Below are positions 36,230-46,873 of a stretch of DNA of 64,000 bases, piece by piece. The position numbers and the translations under genes are program-made. Position 1 is the first letter of the stretch. Each line of letters opens with the position of its first letter. Under the pieces are notes generated by a model. That model saw nothing but the letters and a program-made list of their open reading frames with translations. It was not told where the DNA came from and did no database searches. Origin of the DNA: Streptococcus mitis NCTC 12261 (GTDB lineage Bacteria; Bacillota; Bacilli; Lactobacillales; Streptococcaceae); contig NZ_CP028414.1 in assembly GCF_000148585.2 (NCBI RefSeq), forward strand, positions 673,501 through 737,500, given 5' to 3'.

Positions 36230-36275
36230 AAAACTCAGCTATCTCATGTAAAATGTAGAGAGTTGAGTTTTTTTT
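36230..36275 (+). terminator. pepN terminator overlapping the ciaRH control region
   Basis: AAAACTCAGCT (36230-36240) pairs with AGTTGAGTTTT (36261-36271) with one wobble, ending in eight T's. The last T's are part of the candidate CiaR box. Confidence 0.8.
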
Positions 36276-36294
36276 AAGGCAAATTTGGTATAAT
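36273..36294 (+). promoter_or_regulatory. ciaRH promoter with CiaR-type direct repeat
   Basis: TTTAAG (36273-36278), 5 bases, TTTGGT (36284-36289), then -10 TATAAT (36289-36294). The CiaR consensus is TTTAAG-N5-TTTAAG in place of the -35; the second half here is degenerate, in line with mild autoregulation. Confidence 0.6.
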
Positions 36295-36318
36295 GGTTTT
36301 AATAAGGAGGAGTTTCTC

Positions 36319-36993
36319 ATGATAAAAATCTTATTAGTTGAGGATGACCTAGGCCTGTCAAATTCAGTATTTGACTTTTTAGACGATTTTGCGGATGTCA
36401 TGCAGGTATTTGATGGTGAAGAAGGTCTCTACGAAGCTGAAAGTGGCGTCTATGACTTGATTTTGCTCGATTTAATGTTACCTGAAAAAAATGGCTTTCA
36501 AGTCTTGAAAGAATTGCGTGAAAAAGGAATTACGACACCAGTTCTGATCATGACTGCCAAGGAAAGTTTGGATGACAAGGGACATGGATTTGAATTGGGA
36601 GCAGATGATTATCTGACCAAACCTTTCTACCTAGAAGAACTCAAAATGCGGATTCAAGCGCTTCTCAAACGTTCAGGTAAATTTAATGAAAACACCTTGA
36701 CTTATGGAAATATTGTGGTTAATTTGTCAACCAATACTGTTAAAGTCGAAGATACTCCTGTCGAATTGCTAGGTAAAGAGTTTGATTTATTAGTTTATTT
36801 CCTTCAAAATCAAAATGTTATTTTGCCTAAGACTCAGATTTTTGATCGTCTATGGGGATTTGATAGTGACACAACGATTTCGGTTGTCGAAGTCTATGTT
36901 TCAAAAGTCCGTAAGAAATTAAAAGGAACCACTTTTGCAGAGAATTTGCAAACCTTGCGCAGTGTTGGGTATATTTTAAAAGATGTTCAGTAA
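36319..36993 (+). CDS. ciaR: Response regulator CiaR
   Basis: This 224-residue OmpR/PhoB-type regulator has an acidic pocket (VEDD), the phosphoacceptor Asp51 in LILLDLMLP, and Lys in [10 protein letters not shown]-terminal winged helix carries [17 protein letters not shown] and [17 protein letters not shown]. CiaR controls competence, beta-lactam tolerance, the HtrA protease and small csRNAs in pneumococcus. ATAAGGAGGAG gives a strong ribosome site. It overlaps ciaH by 11 bases. Confidence 0.96.
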   Translation: MIKILLVEDDLGLSNSVFDFLDDFADVMQVFDGEEGLYEAESGVYDLILLDLMLPEKNGFQVLKELREKGITTPVLIMTAKESLDDKGHGFELGADDYLTKPFYLEELKMRIQALLKRSGKFNENTLTYGNIVVNLSTNTVKVEDTPVELLGKEFDLLVYFLQNQNVILPKTQIFDRLWGFDSDTTISVVEVYVSKVRKKLKGTTFAENLQTLRSVGYILKDVQ

Positions 36994-38317
36994 ACTAAAA
37001 AAAACATGGTATGCGGATGACTTTAGTTATTTTATCCGTAACTTTGGTGTATTCACTCTGATTTTCTCTACCATGACTCTGATTATTTTGCAGGTCATGC
37101 ACTCGAGTCTTTATACTTCGGTGGATGATAAGCTTCATGGACTAAGTGAAAATCCTCAAGCAGTTATTCAGCTTGCTGTAAATAGGGCAACAGAAGAGAT
37201 TAAAGATTTAGAGAATGCCGCTACAGATACTAGCAAGACTGAGATAAAACCCAATGTCAGTTCCAACACAGAAGTCATTCTTTTTGATAAGAATTTTACC
37301 CAGCTCCTTTCTGGAAATCGATTTTTGGGATTGGATAAGATTAAGTTAGAGAAAAAAGAACTAGGACATATCTATCAGATTCAGGTTTTTAATAGCTATG
37401 GACAAGAAGAAATCTATCGCATGATCTTGATGGAAACGAATATCAGTTCGGTTTCAACCAATATCAAGTATGCAGCTGTCTTGATTAATACCAGTCAGTT
37501 GGAGCAGGCTAGTCAAAAGCATGAGCAATTGATTGTGATTGTGATGGCTAGTTTCTGGATTTTGTCTTTACTTGCCAGTCTCTATCTAGCTAGGGTCAGT
37601 GTTCGGCCCCTGCTTGAGAGCATGCAGAAGCAACAGTCCTTTGTGGAAAATGCCAGTCATGAGTTACGAACTCCACTTGCAGTTTTGCAAAATCGTTTAG
37701 AGACCCTTTTTCGTAAGCCAGAAGCAACCATTATGGATGTGAGCGAAAGCATTGCGTCTAGTTTGGAAGAAGTCCGAAATATGCGTTTTTTGACGACAAA
37801 CTTGCTGAACTTAGCTCGTAGAGATGATGGGATTAAGCCGGAACTTGCAGAAGTTCCAACCAGTTTTTTCAATACGACTTTCACAAACTATGAGATGATT
37901 GCTTCTGAAAATGACCGTGTCTTTCGTTTTGAAAATCGGATCCATCGAACGATTGTCACGGATCAACTTCTTTTGAAACAACTGATGACCATCTTATTTG
38001 ATAATGCCATCAAATATACTGAGGAGGATGGTGAAATTGATTTTATGATTTCAGCGACTGATCGTAATCTGTATTTACTTGTTTCTGACAATGGAGTCGG
38101 TATTTCCGCAGAAGATAAGAAGAAAATATTTGACCGCTTTTATCGAGTGGACAAGGCTAGAACCCGCCAAAAAGGTGGTTTTGGTTTAGGTTTATCCCTA
38201 GCCAAGCAAATTGTAGATGCCCTAAAAGGAACCATTACTGTTAAAGATAATAAACCAAAGGGAACAATCTTTGAAGTGAAGGTAGCCATCCACACACCAT
38301 CTAAAAAGAAAAAATAA
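36983..38317 (+). CDS. ciaH: Sensor histidine kinase CiaH
   Basis: This 444-residue membrane kinase has two membrane helices (about residues 15-37 and 185-207) around an extracellular sensor domain. The H box [13 protein letters not shown] has His226, followed by N box ([11 protein letters not shown]), G1 (VSDNGVGIS), F ([10 protein letters not shown]) and G2 ([14 protein letters not shown]) boxes. Residue 230 is threonine, the wild-type state, not the T230P change known from cefotaxime-resistant laboratory mutants. It ends at a bidirectional terminator. Confidence 0.96.
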   Translation: MFSKLKKTWYADDFSYFIRNFGVFTLIFSTMTLIILQVMHSSLYTSVDDKLHGLSENPQAVIQLAVNRATEEIKDLENAATDTSKTEIKPNVSSNTEVILFDKNFTQLLSGNRFLGLDKIKLEKKELGHIYQIQVFNSYGQEEIYRMILMETNISSVSTNIKYAAVLINTSQLEQASQKHEQLIVIVMASFWILSLLASLYLARVSVRPLLESMQKQQSFVENASHELRTPLAVLQNRLETLFRKPEATIMDVSESIASSLEEVRNMRFLTTNLLNLARRDDGIKPELAEVPTSFFNTTFTNYEMIASENDRVFRFENRIHRTIVTDQLLLKQLMTILFDNAIKYTEEDGEIDFMISATDRNLYLLVSDNGVGISAEDKKKIFDRFYRVDKARTRQKGGFGLGLSLAKQIVDALKGTITVKDNKPKGTIFEVKVAIHTPSKKKK

Positions 38318-38346
38318 AAATATCGCTCCAGTTGGGGCGATATTTT
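38317..38346. terminator. Bidirectional terminator between ciaH and DUF3270 gene
   Basis: AAAATATCGC (38317-38326) and GCGATATTTT (38337-38346) form a perfect 10-bp stem with flanking A and T runs. Confidence 0.9.
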
Positions 38347-38350
38347 GGAT

Positions 38351-38638
38351 TTATCTTCTACGTTTTCGTTTGATAATAGACCGTTGAACTTTTAAAACAA
38401 GTAAGCTGGATCCGATTGCTGCGGCAAAGGCAAGAGCAGGTGATAATTTTAATGCTAAAAAGATAAAACTAAAGATAGCAATACAGATACAAAAAACAGC
38501 GATATTAACAAAAAATAGGATTTCCTTGAGATTGGCATCAGATTGTGCTTCAGGTGTATAATCTTGATAGCGAGGAACCTGCTGGCTTAATTCTTCTTGA
38601 TTGTCTACCTCATAGGATTGTAATTTTCTTACGGGCAT
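38351..38638 (-). CDS. DUF3270 small membrane protein
   Basis: This 95-residue protein has a hydrophilic N-terminal half (MPVRKLQSYEVDNQEELSQQ) and two membrane helices (ILFFVNIAVFCICIAIFSFI and SPALAFAAAIGSSLLVLKV), ending in a basic tail KRKRRR. This matches DUF3270, a family confined to streptococci. Its function is unknown. AAGGAGAG precedes the ATG. Confidence 0.8.
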   Translation of the reverse strand: MPVRKLQSYEVDNQEELSQQVPRYQDYTPEAQSDANLKEILFFVNIAVFCICIAIFSFIFLALKLSPALAFAAAIGSSLLVLKVQRSIIKRKRRR

Positions 38639-38761
38639 TATTCTCTCCTTAACAGTACATACCTATTTTATCATTTTTTCAGCAGAGAATTATTACAGAA
38701 AGGTTACAATAAGAATAAAGTCCCTTTTCATTTTTAAAGAATGGCTGATTTTCCAGAAATG

Positions 38762-38770
38762 TGGTATAAT
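38762..38770 (+). promoter_or_regulatory. Extended -10 promoter 7 nt before the U32 gene start
   Basis: TGGTATAAT (38762-38770) ends 7 bases before the ATG at 38778. Transcription would begin at or one base before the start codon, so the mRNA is predicted to be leaderless. Confidence 0.65.
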
Positions 38771-38777
38771 TTTTCTT

Positions 38778-39707
38778 ATGGAAAAGATTATCATTACAGC
38801 AACTGCTGAAAGTATTGAACAAGTTGAACAACTGCTCGAAGCTGGCGTGGACCGTATCTATGTTGGTGAGAAAGATTTTGGCCTTCGTCTGCCAACGACC
38901 TTTAGTCATGACCAATTGCGTGAAATCGCTAATCTGGTTCATGATACTGGTAAAGAATTGATCGTTGCGGTTAATGCCCTCATGCACCAAGATATGATGG
39001 ACCGTATCAAGCCTTTCTTAGACTTTTTGGAAGAAATCAAGACAGACTACATTACGATTGGGGATGCAGGTGTCTTTTACGTAGTCAATCGCGATGGTTA
39101 TTCATTTAAGACTATCTACGATGCCTCAACTATGGTAACTAGCAGTCGTCAGATTAACTTCTGGGGACAAAAGGCTGGCGCATCTGAGGCTGTTTTGGCA
39201 CGTGAAATTCCATCAGCTGAACTCTTCAAAATGCCAGATATTTTGGAAATTCCTGCTGAAGTTTTGGTTTACGGAGCTAGTGTTATTCACCATTCTAAAC
39301 GTCCACTCTTGCAAAACTATTATAACTTTACACATATCGATGATGAAAAGACCCGCAAGCGTGACCTCTTCTTGGCTGAGCCAAGTGACCCAGAGAGCCA
39401 TTATTCTATCTTTGAAGACAATCATGGTACCCACATCTTTGCCAACAATGACCTTGATTTGATGACCAAATTGACAGAATTGGTCGAGCATGGTTTCACT
39501 CACTGGAAACTAGAAGGACTCTACACTCCGGGACAAAACTTTGTTGAGATTGCAAAACTCTTTATCCAAGCGCGTAGCTTGATCCAAGAGGGCAACTTTA
39601 GCCATGACCAAGCCTTTTTGCTGGATGAGGAAGTACGTAAGTTACACCCTAAAAACCGTTTCCTTGATACAGGATTTTATGACTACGATCCTGACATGGT
39701 TAAATAA
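38778..39707 (+). CDS. Peptidase U32 family protein (tRNA hydroxylation type)
   Basis: This 309-residue protein begins with EKIIITATAESIEQVEQLLE, then AGVDRIYVGEKDFGLRLPT, and has the U32 core KMPDILEIPAEVLVYG and HGFTHWKLEGLYTPGQ. U32 proteins of this size, annotated as collagenase-like, include TrhP/YrrN, which act in 5-hydroxyuridine formation at tRNA position 34. I infer that role here. A second U32 gene often follows but does not here. No Shine-Dalgarno precedes the ATG. Confidence 0.85.
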   Translation: MEKIIITATAESIEQVEQLLEAGVDRIYVGEKDFGLRLPTTFSHDQLREIANLVHDTGKELIVAVNALMHQDMMDRIKPFLDFLEEIKTDYITIGDAGVFYVVNRDGYSFKTIYDASTMVTSSRQINFWGQKAGASEAVLAREIPSAELFKMPDILEIPAEVLVYGASVIHHSKRPLLQNYYNFTHIDDEKTRKRDLFLAEPSDPESHYSIFEDNHGTHIFANNDLDLMTKLTELVEHGFTHWKLEGLYTPGQNFVEIAKLFIQARSLIQEGNFSHDQAFLLDEEVRKLHPKNRFLDTGFYDYDPDMVK

Positions 39708-39720
39708 AGTAAACTGCAAG

Positions 39721-39762
39721 TTGAGAGAAGGAAGATGCAAAGATTTCTTCTCTCAATTTTTT
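39721..39762 (+). terminator. Terminator after the U32 gene
   Basis: TTGAGAGAAG (39721-39730) and CTTCTCTCAA (39747-39756) form a perfect 10-bp stem followed by six T's. Confidence 0.9.
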
Positions 39763-39890
39763 CTTATTTCTTCACCATTTTCAAAGAATCAGTAGGATAG
39801 GATGCTCTATTTGATGGGATTTTTAAGACAAGTAGTGTTCTTGAGTTTGAAAATTATCCCATGTTTGCAGGTGCCAAATGGCCCTTTTTT

Positions 39891-39899
39891 TGGTATAAT
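39891..39899 (+). promoter_or_regulatory. Extended -10 promoter 8 nt before dinG
   Basis: TGGTATAAT (39891-39899) ends 8 bases before the dinG ATG at 39908, and the bases between are only T and A. A leaderless transcript is predicted. Confidence 0.65.
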
Positions 39900-39907
39900 T
39901 TTTTATA

Positions 39908-42358
39908 ATGAAAACGATTGGTAATCGCTATGTTGTGGTTGATTTAGAGGCAACTAGCACAGGTAGTAAGGCTAAAATTATCCAAGTGGGAATTGTCGTG
40001 ATTGAGGATGGAAAAATCGTCGATCACTATACGACAGATGTCAATCCACATGAACCCTTGGATGCTCATATAAAAGAACTGACAGGATTGACAGACCAAC
40101 GTCTGGCGCAAGCACCTGATTTTTCGCAAGTTGCTAGAAAAATCTTTGACTTGGTGGAGGATGGGATTTTTGTAGCCCATAATGTTCAGTTTGATGCCAA
40201 TCTCTTGGCGGAAAATTTATTTTTTGAAGGCTATGAACTAAGAAATCCTCGTGTTGACACGGTCGAATTGGCTCAGGTCTTTTTTCCTAAACTGGAAAAA
40301 TATAGTTTGCCGATATTGTGTCGAGAATTAGGAATTCCTCTAAAACACGCTCACACAGCCCTTTCAGATGCCCAAGCTACTGCGGAATTACTCTTATTTC
40401 TACAGGAAAAGATGGCCCAGCTTCCTAAAGGTCTCTTGGAACGCTTGCTGGAAATGGCTGACGCCCTCCTATACGAGTCCTACCTGCTTATTGAAGAAAT
40501 TTATCGAAACAAATCTATCCTGAGTTCACCAGACTTGGTCGAAGTTCAAGGACTGTATTTCAAGAAAACTGGAGCTCCCCTGGAGCCACGAAAACTATCC
40601 CAAGATTTTTCTAAAAATATTTCTCTGTTAAATCTTGAAGTGAGGGAGGAGCAAGAAAGTTTTGCTAAAGAGGTTGGCTTGCTATTGAAAGATGAGCCTG
40701 TCTCTCTGATTCAAGCTCCGACAGGGATTGGTAAAACTTATGGATATCTCTTACCTGCTTTGTCCCAAGTGGAAAATCGTCAGATTGTCCTTAGCGTTCC
40801 GACAAAGATTCTTCAAAATCAAATCATGGAAGAAGAAGGTAAACGTCTCAAGGAAGTGTTCCATATAGATATTCATAGTTTAAAGGGACCACACAATTAT
40901 CTGAAGTTGGATGCCTTTTATCGTTCCTTGCAGGAAAATGATGAAAATCGCTTATTTAGACGCTTTAAAATGCAACTCTTGATCTGGCTGACTGAGACAG
41001 AGACAGGAGATTTGGATGAAATTGGGCAACTCTACCGTTACCAACATTTTCTAACAGACCTTCGTCATGACGGGAATTTATCATCTCAAAGCTTATTTGT
41101 GACGGAAGATTTTTGGAAACGTAGTCAAGAAAAGGCACAAACCTGCAAGCTTTTAGTGACCAATCATGCCTATCTTGTAACTAGACTGGAAGATAATCCT
41201 GAATTTGTCAGTGACCGTTTATTGATTATTGATGAAGTTCAAAAGATTTTGTTAGCTCTAGAAAATCTGCTTCAAGAGACTTACGATGTCCAGTCTATTA
41301 TCGATTTGCTTGATAAGGCTTTACTGGAGGAGCAAAATAAGGTCCAACAACGAATACTAGAAAGTATTCGCTTTGAGTGCCTCTACTTGATAGAACAATT
41401 TCAGTCTGGAAAATCTAGGAAAAATATCTTGGATTCTCTGACCAATCTCCACCAGTATTTTTCAGAATTAGAAGTAGAAGACTTTGAGGAGCTGGTTCGC
41501 TATTTTACAGCTGACCGAGATTACTGGCTTGAAGCAATTGAAACGAGTCAAAAGAAAATTCAAATTTCCTCTACGAAATCAGGACGTATTCTCCTATCTT
41601 CTTTAGTACCTAATTCATGTCAAGTCTTGGGAGTGTCGGCTACTCTTGAGATTAGTCAGAGAGTTTCTTTGGCAGACCTGTTAGGCTATCCCGAAGCTAA
41701 ATTTGTTAAGATTGAAGCTGGTAAAAAACAGGATCAAGAAGTGGTCTTGGTCAAAGATTTTCCCCTGGTAACAGAAACCTCCTTAGAAGTCTACGCCAAA
41801 GAGGTAACTGATTTGCTGATGGATGTTCAAGATTTCCAGCAACCTATTTTAGTTCTCTTTACTGCTAAAGACATGCTTCTAGCAGTGTCGGATTTACTTC
41901 CAGTTAGCCACTTGGCCCAGTATAAAAATGGGGATGTTCATCAACTGAAGAAACGCTTTGAAAAAGGTGAACAACAAATCCTGCTAGGTGCAGCAAGTTT
42001 CTGGGAGGGAGTTGATTTTTCAAGTCATTCTTTTGTGATTCAAATTGTACCAAGACTTCCTTTCCAAAACCCCCAAGAACCCTTGACGAAAAAGATCAAT
42101 CAGGAACTAATTCAAGAAGGGAAAAATGCCTTTTATGATTATCAATTGCCAATGGCCATTATTCGTTTAAAACAGGCTTTAGGAAGAAGTATGAGACGTG
42201 AACACCAACGTTCCTTAACTCTGATTTTGGATAGGAGAATTGTCGGAAAGCGATATGGCAAACAAATTGTGACTTCTCTAGCAAAAGAAGCGATTGTTAA
42301 AACCGTCTCTCAATCCGAAGTTGATGAGGCTATTGATAAATTTTTAAATGAACTTTGA
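39908..42358 (+). CDS. dinG: DinG-type helicase with N-terminal exonuclease domain
   Basis: This 816-residue protein joins a DnaQ-like 3'-5' exonuclease (residues 1-170; DLEATSTG, HNVQFDANLL, HTALSDAQATAE) to an XPD/DinG superfamily 2 helicase. The helicase has Walker A in APTGIGKTYGYLLP, IIDEVQ as motif II, and C-terminal motifs GAASFWEGVDF and ALGRSMRREH. This fusion is typical of Firmicutes DinG. Only one cysteine-rich iron-sulfur candidate is visible, so the cluster found in E. coli DinG is probably absent. It likely acts in DNA repair. No ribosome site precedes the ATG. Confidence 0.92.
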   Translation: MKTIGNRYVVVDLEATSTGSKAKIIQVGIVVIEDGKIVDHYTTDVNPHEPLDAHIKELTGLTDQRLAQAPDFSQVARKIFDLVEDGIFVAHNVQFDANLLAENLFFEGYELRNPRVDTVELAQVFFPKLEKYSLPILCRELGIPLKHAHTALSDAQATAELLLFLQEKMAQLPKGLLERLLEMADALLYESYLLIEEIYRNKSILSSPDLVEVQGLYFKKTGAPLEPRKLSQDFSKNISLLNLEVREEQESFAKEVGLLLKDEPVSLIQAPTGIGKTYGYLLPALSQVENRQIVLSVPTKILQNQIMEEEGKRLKEVFHIDIHSLKGPHNYLKLDAFYRSLQENDENRLFRRFKMQLLIWLTETETGDLDEIGQLYRYQHFLTDLRHDGNLSSQSLFVTEDFWKRSQEKAQTCKLLVTNHAYLVTRLEDNPEFVSDRLLIIDEVQKILLALENLLQETYDVQSIIDLLDKALLEEQNKVQQRILESIRFECLYLIEQFQSGKSRKNILDSLTNLHQYFSELEVEDFEELVRYFTADRDYWLEAIETSQKKIQISSTKSGRILLSSLVPNSCQVLGVSATLEISQRVSLADLLGYPEAKFVKIEAGKKQDQEVVLVKDFPLVTETSLEVYAKEVTDLLMDVQDFQQPILVLFTAKDMLLAVSDLLPVSHLAQYKNGDVHQLKKRFEKGEQQILLGAASFWEGVDFSSHSFVIQIVPRLPFQNPQEPLTKKINQELIQEGKNAFYDYQLPMAIIRLKQALGRSMRREHQRSLTLILDRRIVGKRYGKQIVTSLAKEAIVKTVSQSEVDEAIDKFLNEL

Positions 42359-42394
42359 TAAATAGTATTGTATGAAAGTATAAGGTTAGTATAT

Positions 42395-43618
42395 ATGAAA
42401 CGTTCTCTCGACTCTAGAGTCGATTATAGTTTGCTCCTGCCAGTATTTTTCCTACTGGTTATCGGCGTGGTGGCTATTTATATAGCTGTTAGTCATGATT
42501 ATCCAAACAATATTCTGCCCATTTTAGGGCAGCAGGTCGCCTGGATCGCCTTGGGGCTTGTGATTGGTTTTGTGGTCATGCTCTTTAATACTGAATTTCT
42601 TTGGAAGGTTACACCCTTTCTATATATTTTAGGCTTGGGACTTATGGTTTTACCTATCGTCTTTTATAATCCAAGCTTAGTTGCATCAACAGGTGCCAAA
42701 AACTGGGTATCGGTAAATGGTGTTACCTTGTTCCAGCCGTCAGAATTTATGAAGATATCCTATATCCTCATGTTGGCTCGTGTGATTGTCCAGTTTACCA
42801 AAAAACATAAGGAATGGAGACGCACAGTTCCGCTGGACTTCTTGTTGATTTTCTGGATGATTCTCTTTACCATTCCAGTCCTAGTTCTTTTGGCACTTCA
42901 AAGTGACTTGGGGACGGCTTTGGTTTTTGTAGCCATTTTCTCAGGAATCGTTTTATTATCGGGGGTTTCTTGGAAAATTATTATCCCAGTATTTGTGACT
43001 GCTGTAACAGGAATTGCTGGTTTCTTAGCTATTTTTATCAGCAAGGACGGTCGGGCTTTTCTCCATCAACTGGGAATGCCGACCTACCAAATCAACCGTA
43101 TTTTGGCTTGGCTCAATCCTTTTGACTTTGCCCAAACAACCACTTACCAACAGGCTCAAGGACAGATTGCCATTGGAAGCGGTGGCTTATTTGGACAAGG
43201 GTTTAATGCTTCGAATCTGCTTATTCCAGTTCGAGAGTCGGATATGATTTTCACGGTTATCGCAGAAGATTTTGGCTTTATTGGCTCTGTCCTTGTTATT
43301 GCCCTTTATCTCATGCTGATTTATCGTATGTTGAAGATTACTCTTAAATCAAATAATCAGTTCTACACCTATATTTCCACAGGTTTGATTATGATGTTAC
43401 TCTTCCATATCTTTGAGAATATCGGTGCCGTGACAGGTTTGCTTCCTTTGACTGGGATTCCCTTGCCTTTTATTTCGCAAGGAGGATCGGCTATTATCAG
43501 TAATTTAATCGGTGTTGGCTTGCTTTTATCGATGAGTTACCAGACTAATCTAGCTGAAGAAAAGAGCGGAAAAGTTCCATTCAAACGGAAAAAGGTTGTA
43601 TTAAAACAAATCAAATAA
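42395..43618 (+). CDS. rodA: SEDS peptidoglycan glycosyltransferase RodA
   Basis: This 407-residue protein with about ten membrane helices polymerizes peptidoglycan during elongation, with a partner PBP2b. SEDS hallmarks are NWVSVNGVTLFQPSEFMKI, LLALQSDLGTALVF, YQQAQGQIAIGSGG, the FTVIAEDFGF loop and PLTGIPLPFISQGGS. The ATG at 42395 is chosen; an in-frame TTG at 42368 is the only longer option. The sequence is nearly the one I remember for pneumococcal RodA. It follows dinG by 36 bp. Confidence 0.94.
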   Translation: MKRSLDSRVDYSLLLPVFFLLVIGVVAIYIAVSHDYPNNILPILGQQVAWIALGLVIGFVVMLFNTEFLWKVTPFLYILGLGLMVLPIVFYNPSLVASTGAKNWVSVNGVTLFQPSEFMKISYILMLARVIVQFTKKHKEWRRTVPLDFLLIFWMILFTIPVLVLLALQSDLGTALVFVAIFSGIVLLSGVSWKIIIPVFVTAVTGIAGFLAIFISKDGRAFLHQLGMPTYQINRILAWLNPFDFAQTTTYQQAQGQIAIGSGGLFGQGFNASNLLIPVRESDMIFTVIAEDFGFIGSVLVIALYLMLIYRMLKITLKSNNQFYTYISTGLIMMLLFHIFENIGAVTGLLPLTGIPLPFISQGGSAIISNLIGVGLLLSMSYQTNLAEEKSGKVPFKRKKVVLKQIK

Positions 43619-43628
43619 GGAGAAAATC

Positions 43629-44183
43629 ATGGTAAAAGTAGCAGTTATGTTGGCTCAGGGCTTTGAAGAAATTGAAGCTTTGACAGTTGTGGATGTTTTG
43701 CGTCGTGCAAATATTACTTGTGATATGGTTGGTTTTGAAGAGCAAGTGACGGGTTCGCATGCAATCCAAGTAAGTGCAGACCGTGTTTTTGATGGTGATT
43801 TATCAGACTATGACATGATTGTTCTTCCTGGAGGTATGCCTGGTTCTGCACATTTGCGCGATAATCAGGCCTTGATTCAAGAGTTGCAAAGCTTTGAACG
43901 AGAAGGGAAGAAACTGGCAGCCATTTGTGCGGCGCCAATTGCCCTCAATCAAGCAGGGCTATTGAAAAACAAGCAGTACACTTGCTATGATGGCGTTCAA
44001 GAGCAAATCTTTGATGGTCAATATGTAAAGGAAACAGTAGTGGTAGATGGTCATTTGATAACCAGTCGAGGCCCCTCAACAGCCCTTGCCTTTGCCTACG
44101 AGTTGGTGGAGCAATTAGGAGGAGACGCAGAGACTTTACGAACAGGAATGCTCTATCTAGATGTCTTTGGTAAAAATCAGTAA
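43629..44183 (+). CDS. DJ-1/PfpI family protein
   Basis: This 184-residue protein has the DJ-1 fold: VAVMLAQGFEEIEALTVVDVLR with the conserved Glu, VLPGGMPGS, and the nucleophile-elbow cysteine in LAAICAAPIALNQAG. The family includes glyoxalase III and redox-sensing chaperones; older annotations call it a ThiJ protein, which is misleading. AAGGAGAA precedes the ATG and it lies 10 bp after rodA. Confidence 0.9.
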   Translation: MVKVAVMLAQGFEEIEALTVVDVLRRANITCDMVGFEEQVTGSHAIQVSADRVFDGDLSDYDMIVLPGGMPGSAHLRDNQALIQELQSFEREGKKLAAICAAPIALNQAGLLKNKQYTCYDGVQEQIFDGQYVKETVVVDGHLITSRGPSTALAFAYELVEQLGGDAETLRTGMLYLDVFGKNQ

Positions 44184-44208
44184 AACGGGAGTCAAACTCT
44201 CGTTTTTT
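44182..44208 (+). terminator. Terminator after the DJ-1 gene
   Basis: AAAACGGGAGT-CAA-ACTCTCGTTTT followed by T's: an 11-bp stem with one wobble, starting at the stop codon. Confidence 0.88.
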
Positions 44209-44251
44209 ATGTGGAAAACTCAGGGAAATCATCGCTTTTTTCATAAAAAAA

Positions 44252-44260
44252 TGCTATAAT
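44252..44260 (+). promoter_or_regulatory. Extended -10 promoter 7 nt before the HAD gene start
   Basis: TGCTATAAT (44252-44260) ends 7 bases before the ATG at 44268. An upstream in-frame ATG at 44259 lies inside the -10 box and cannot be used from this promoter. A leaderless mRNA is predicted. Confidence 0.65.
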
Positions 44261-44267
44261 GAAGGGT

Positions 44268-46792
<2,525 letters not shown>

Positions 46793-46829
46793 AAAATCGG
46801 GAGAAGTAGTTCCCTTGGTCTAAAAAATA

Positions 46830-46838
46830 TGATATAAT
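46830..46838 (+). promoter_or_regulatory. ezrA promoter, extended -10
   Basis: TGATATAAT lies 35 bases before the ezrA ATG, in the gap after gyrB. Confidence 0.6.
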
Positions 46839-46873
46839 CATTACGATTGTTTCAAGTTAAAAAGGAGTTTAAT

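Noticed and set aside
36983..38317. CiaH resistance-type substitution at residue 230
   Set aside because: Counting codons from 36983 places His226 and Thr230 as in wild-type; no T230P.
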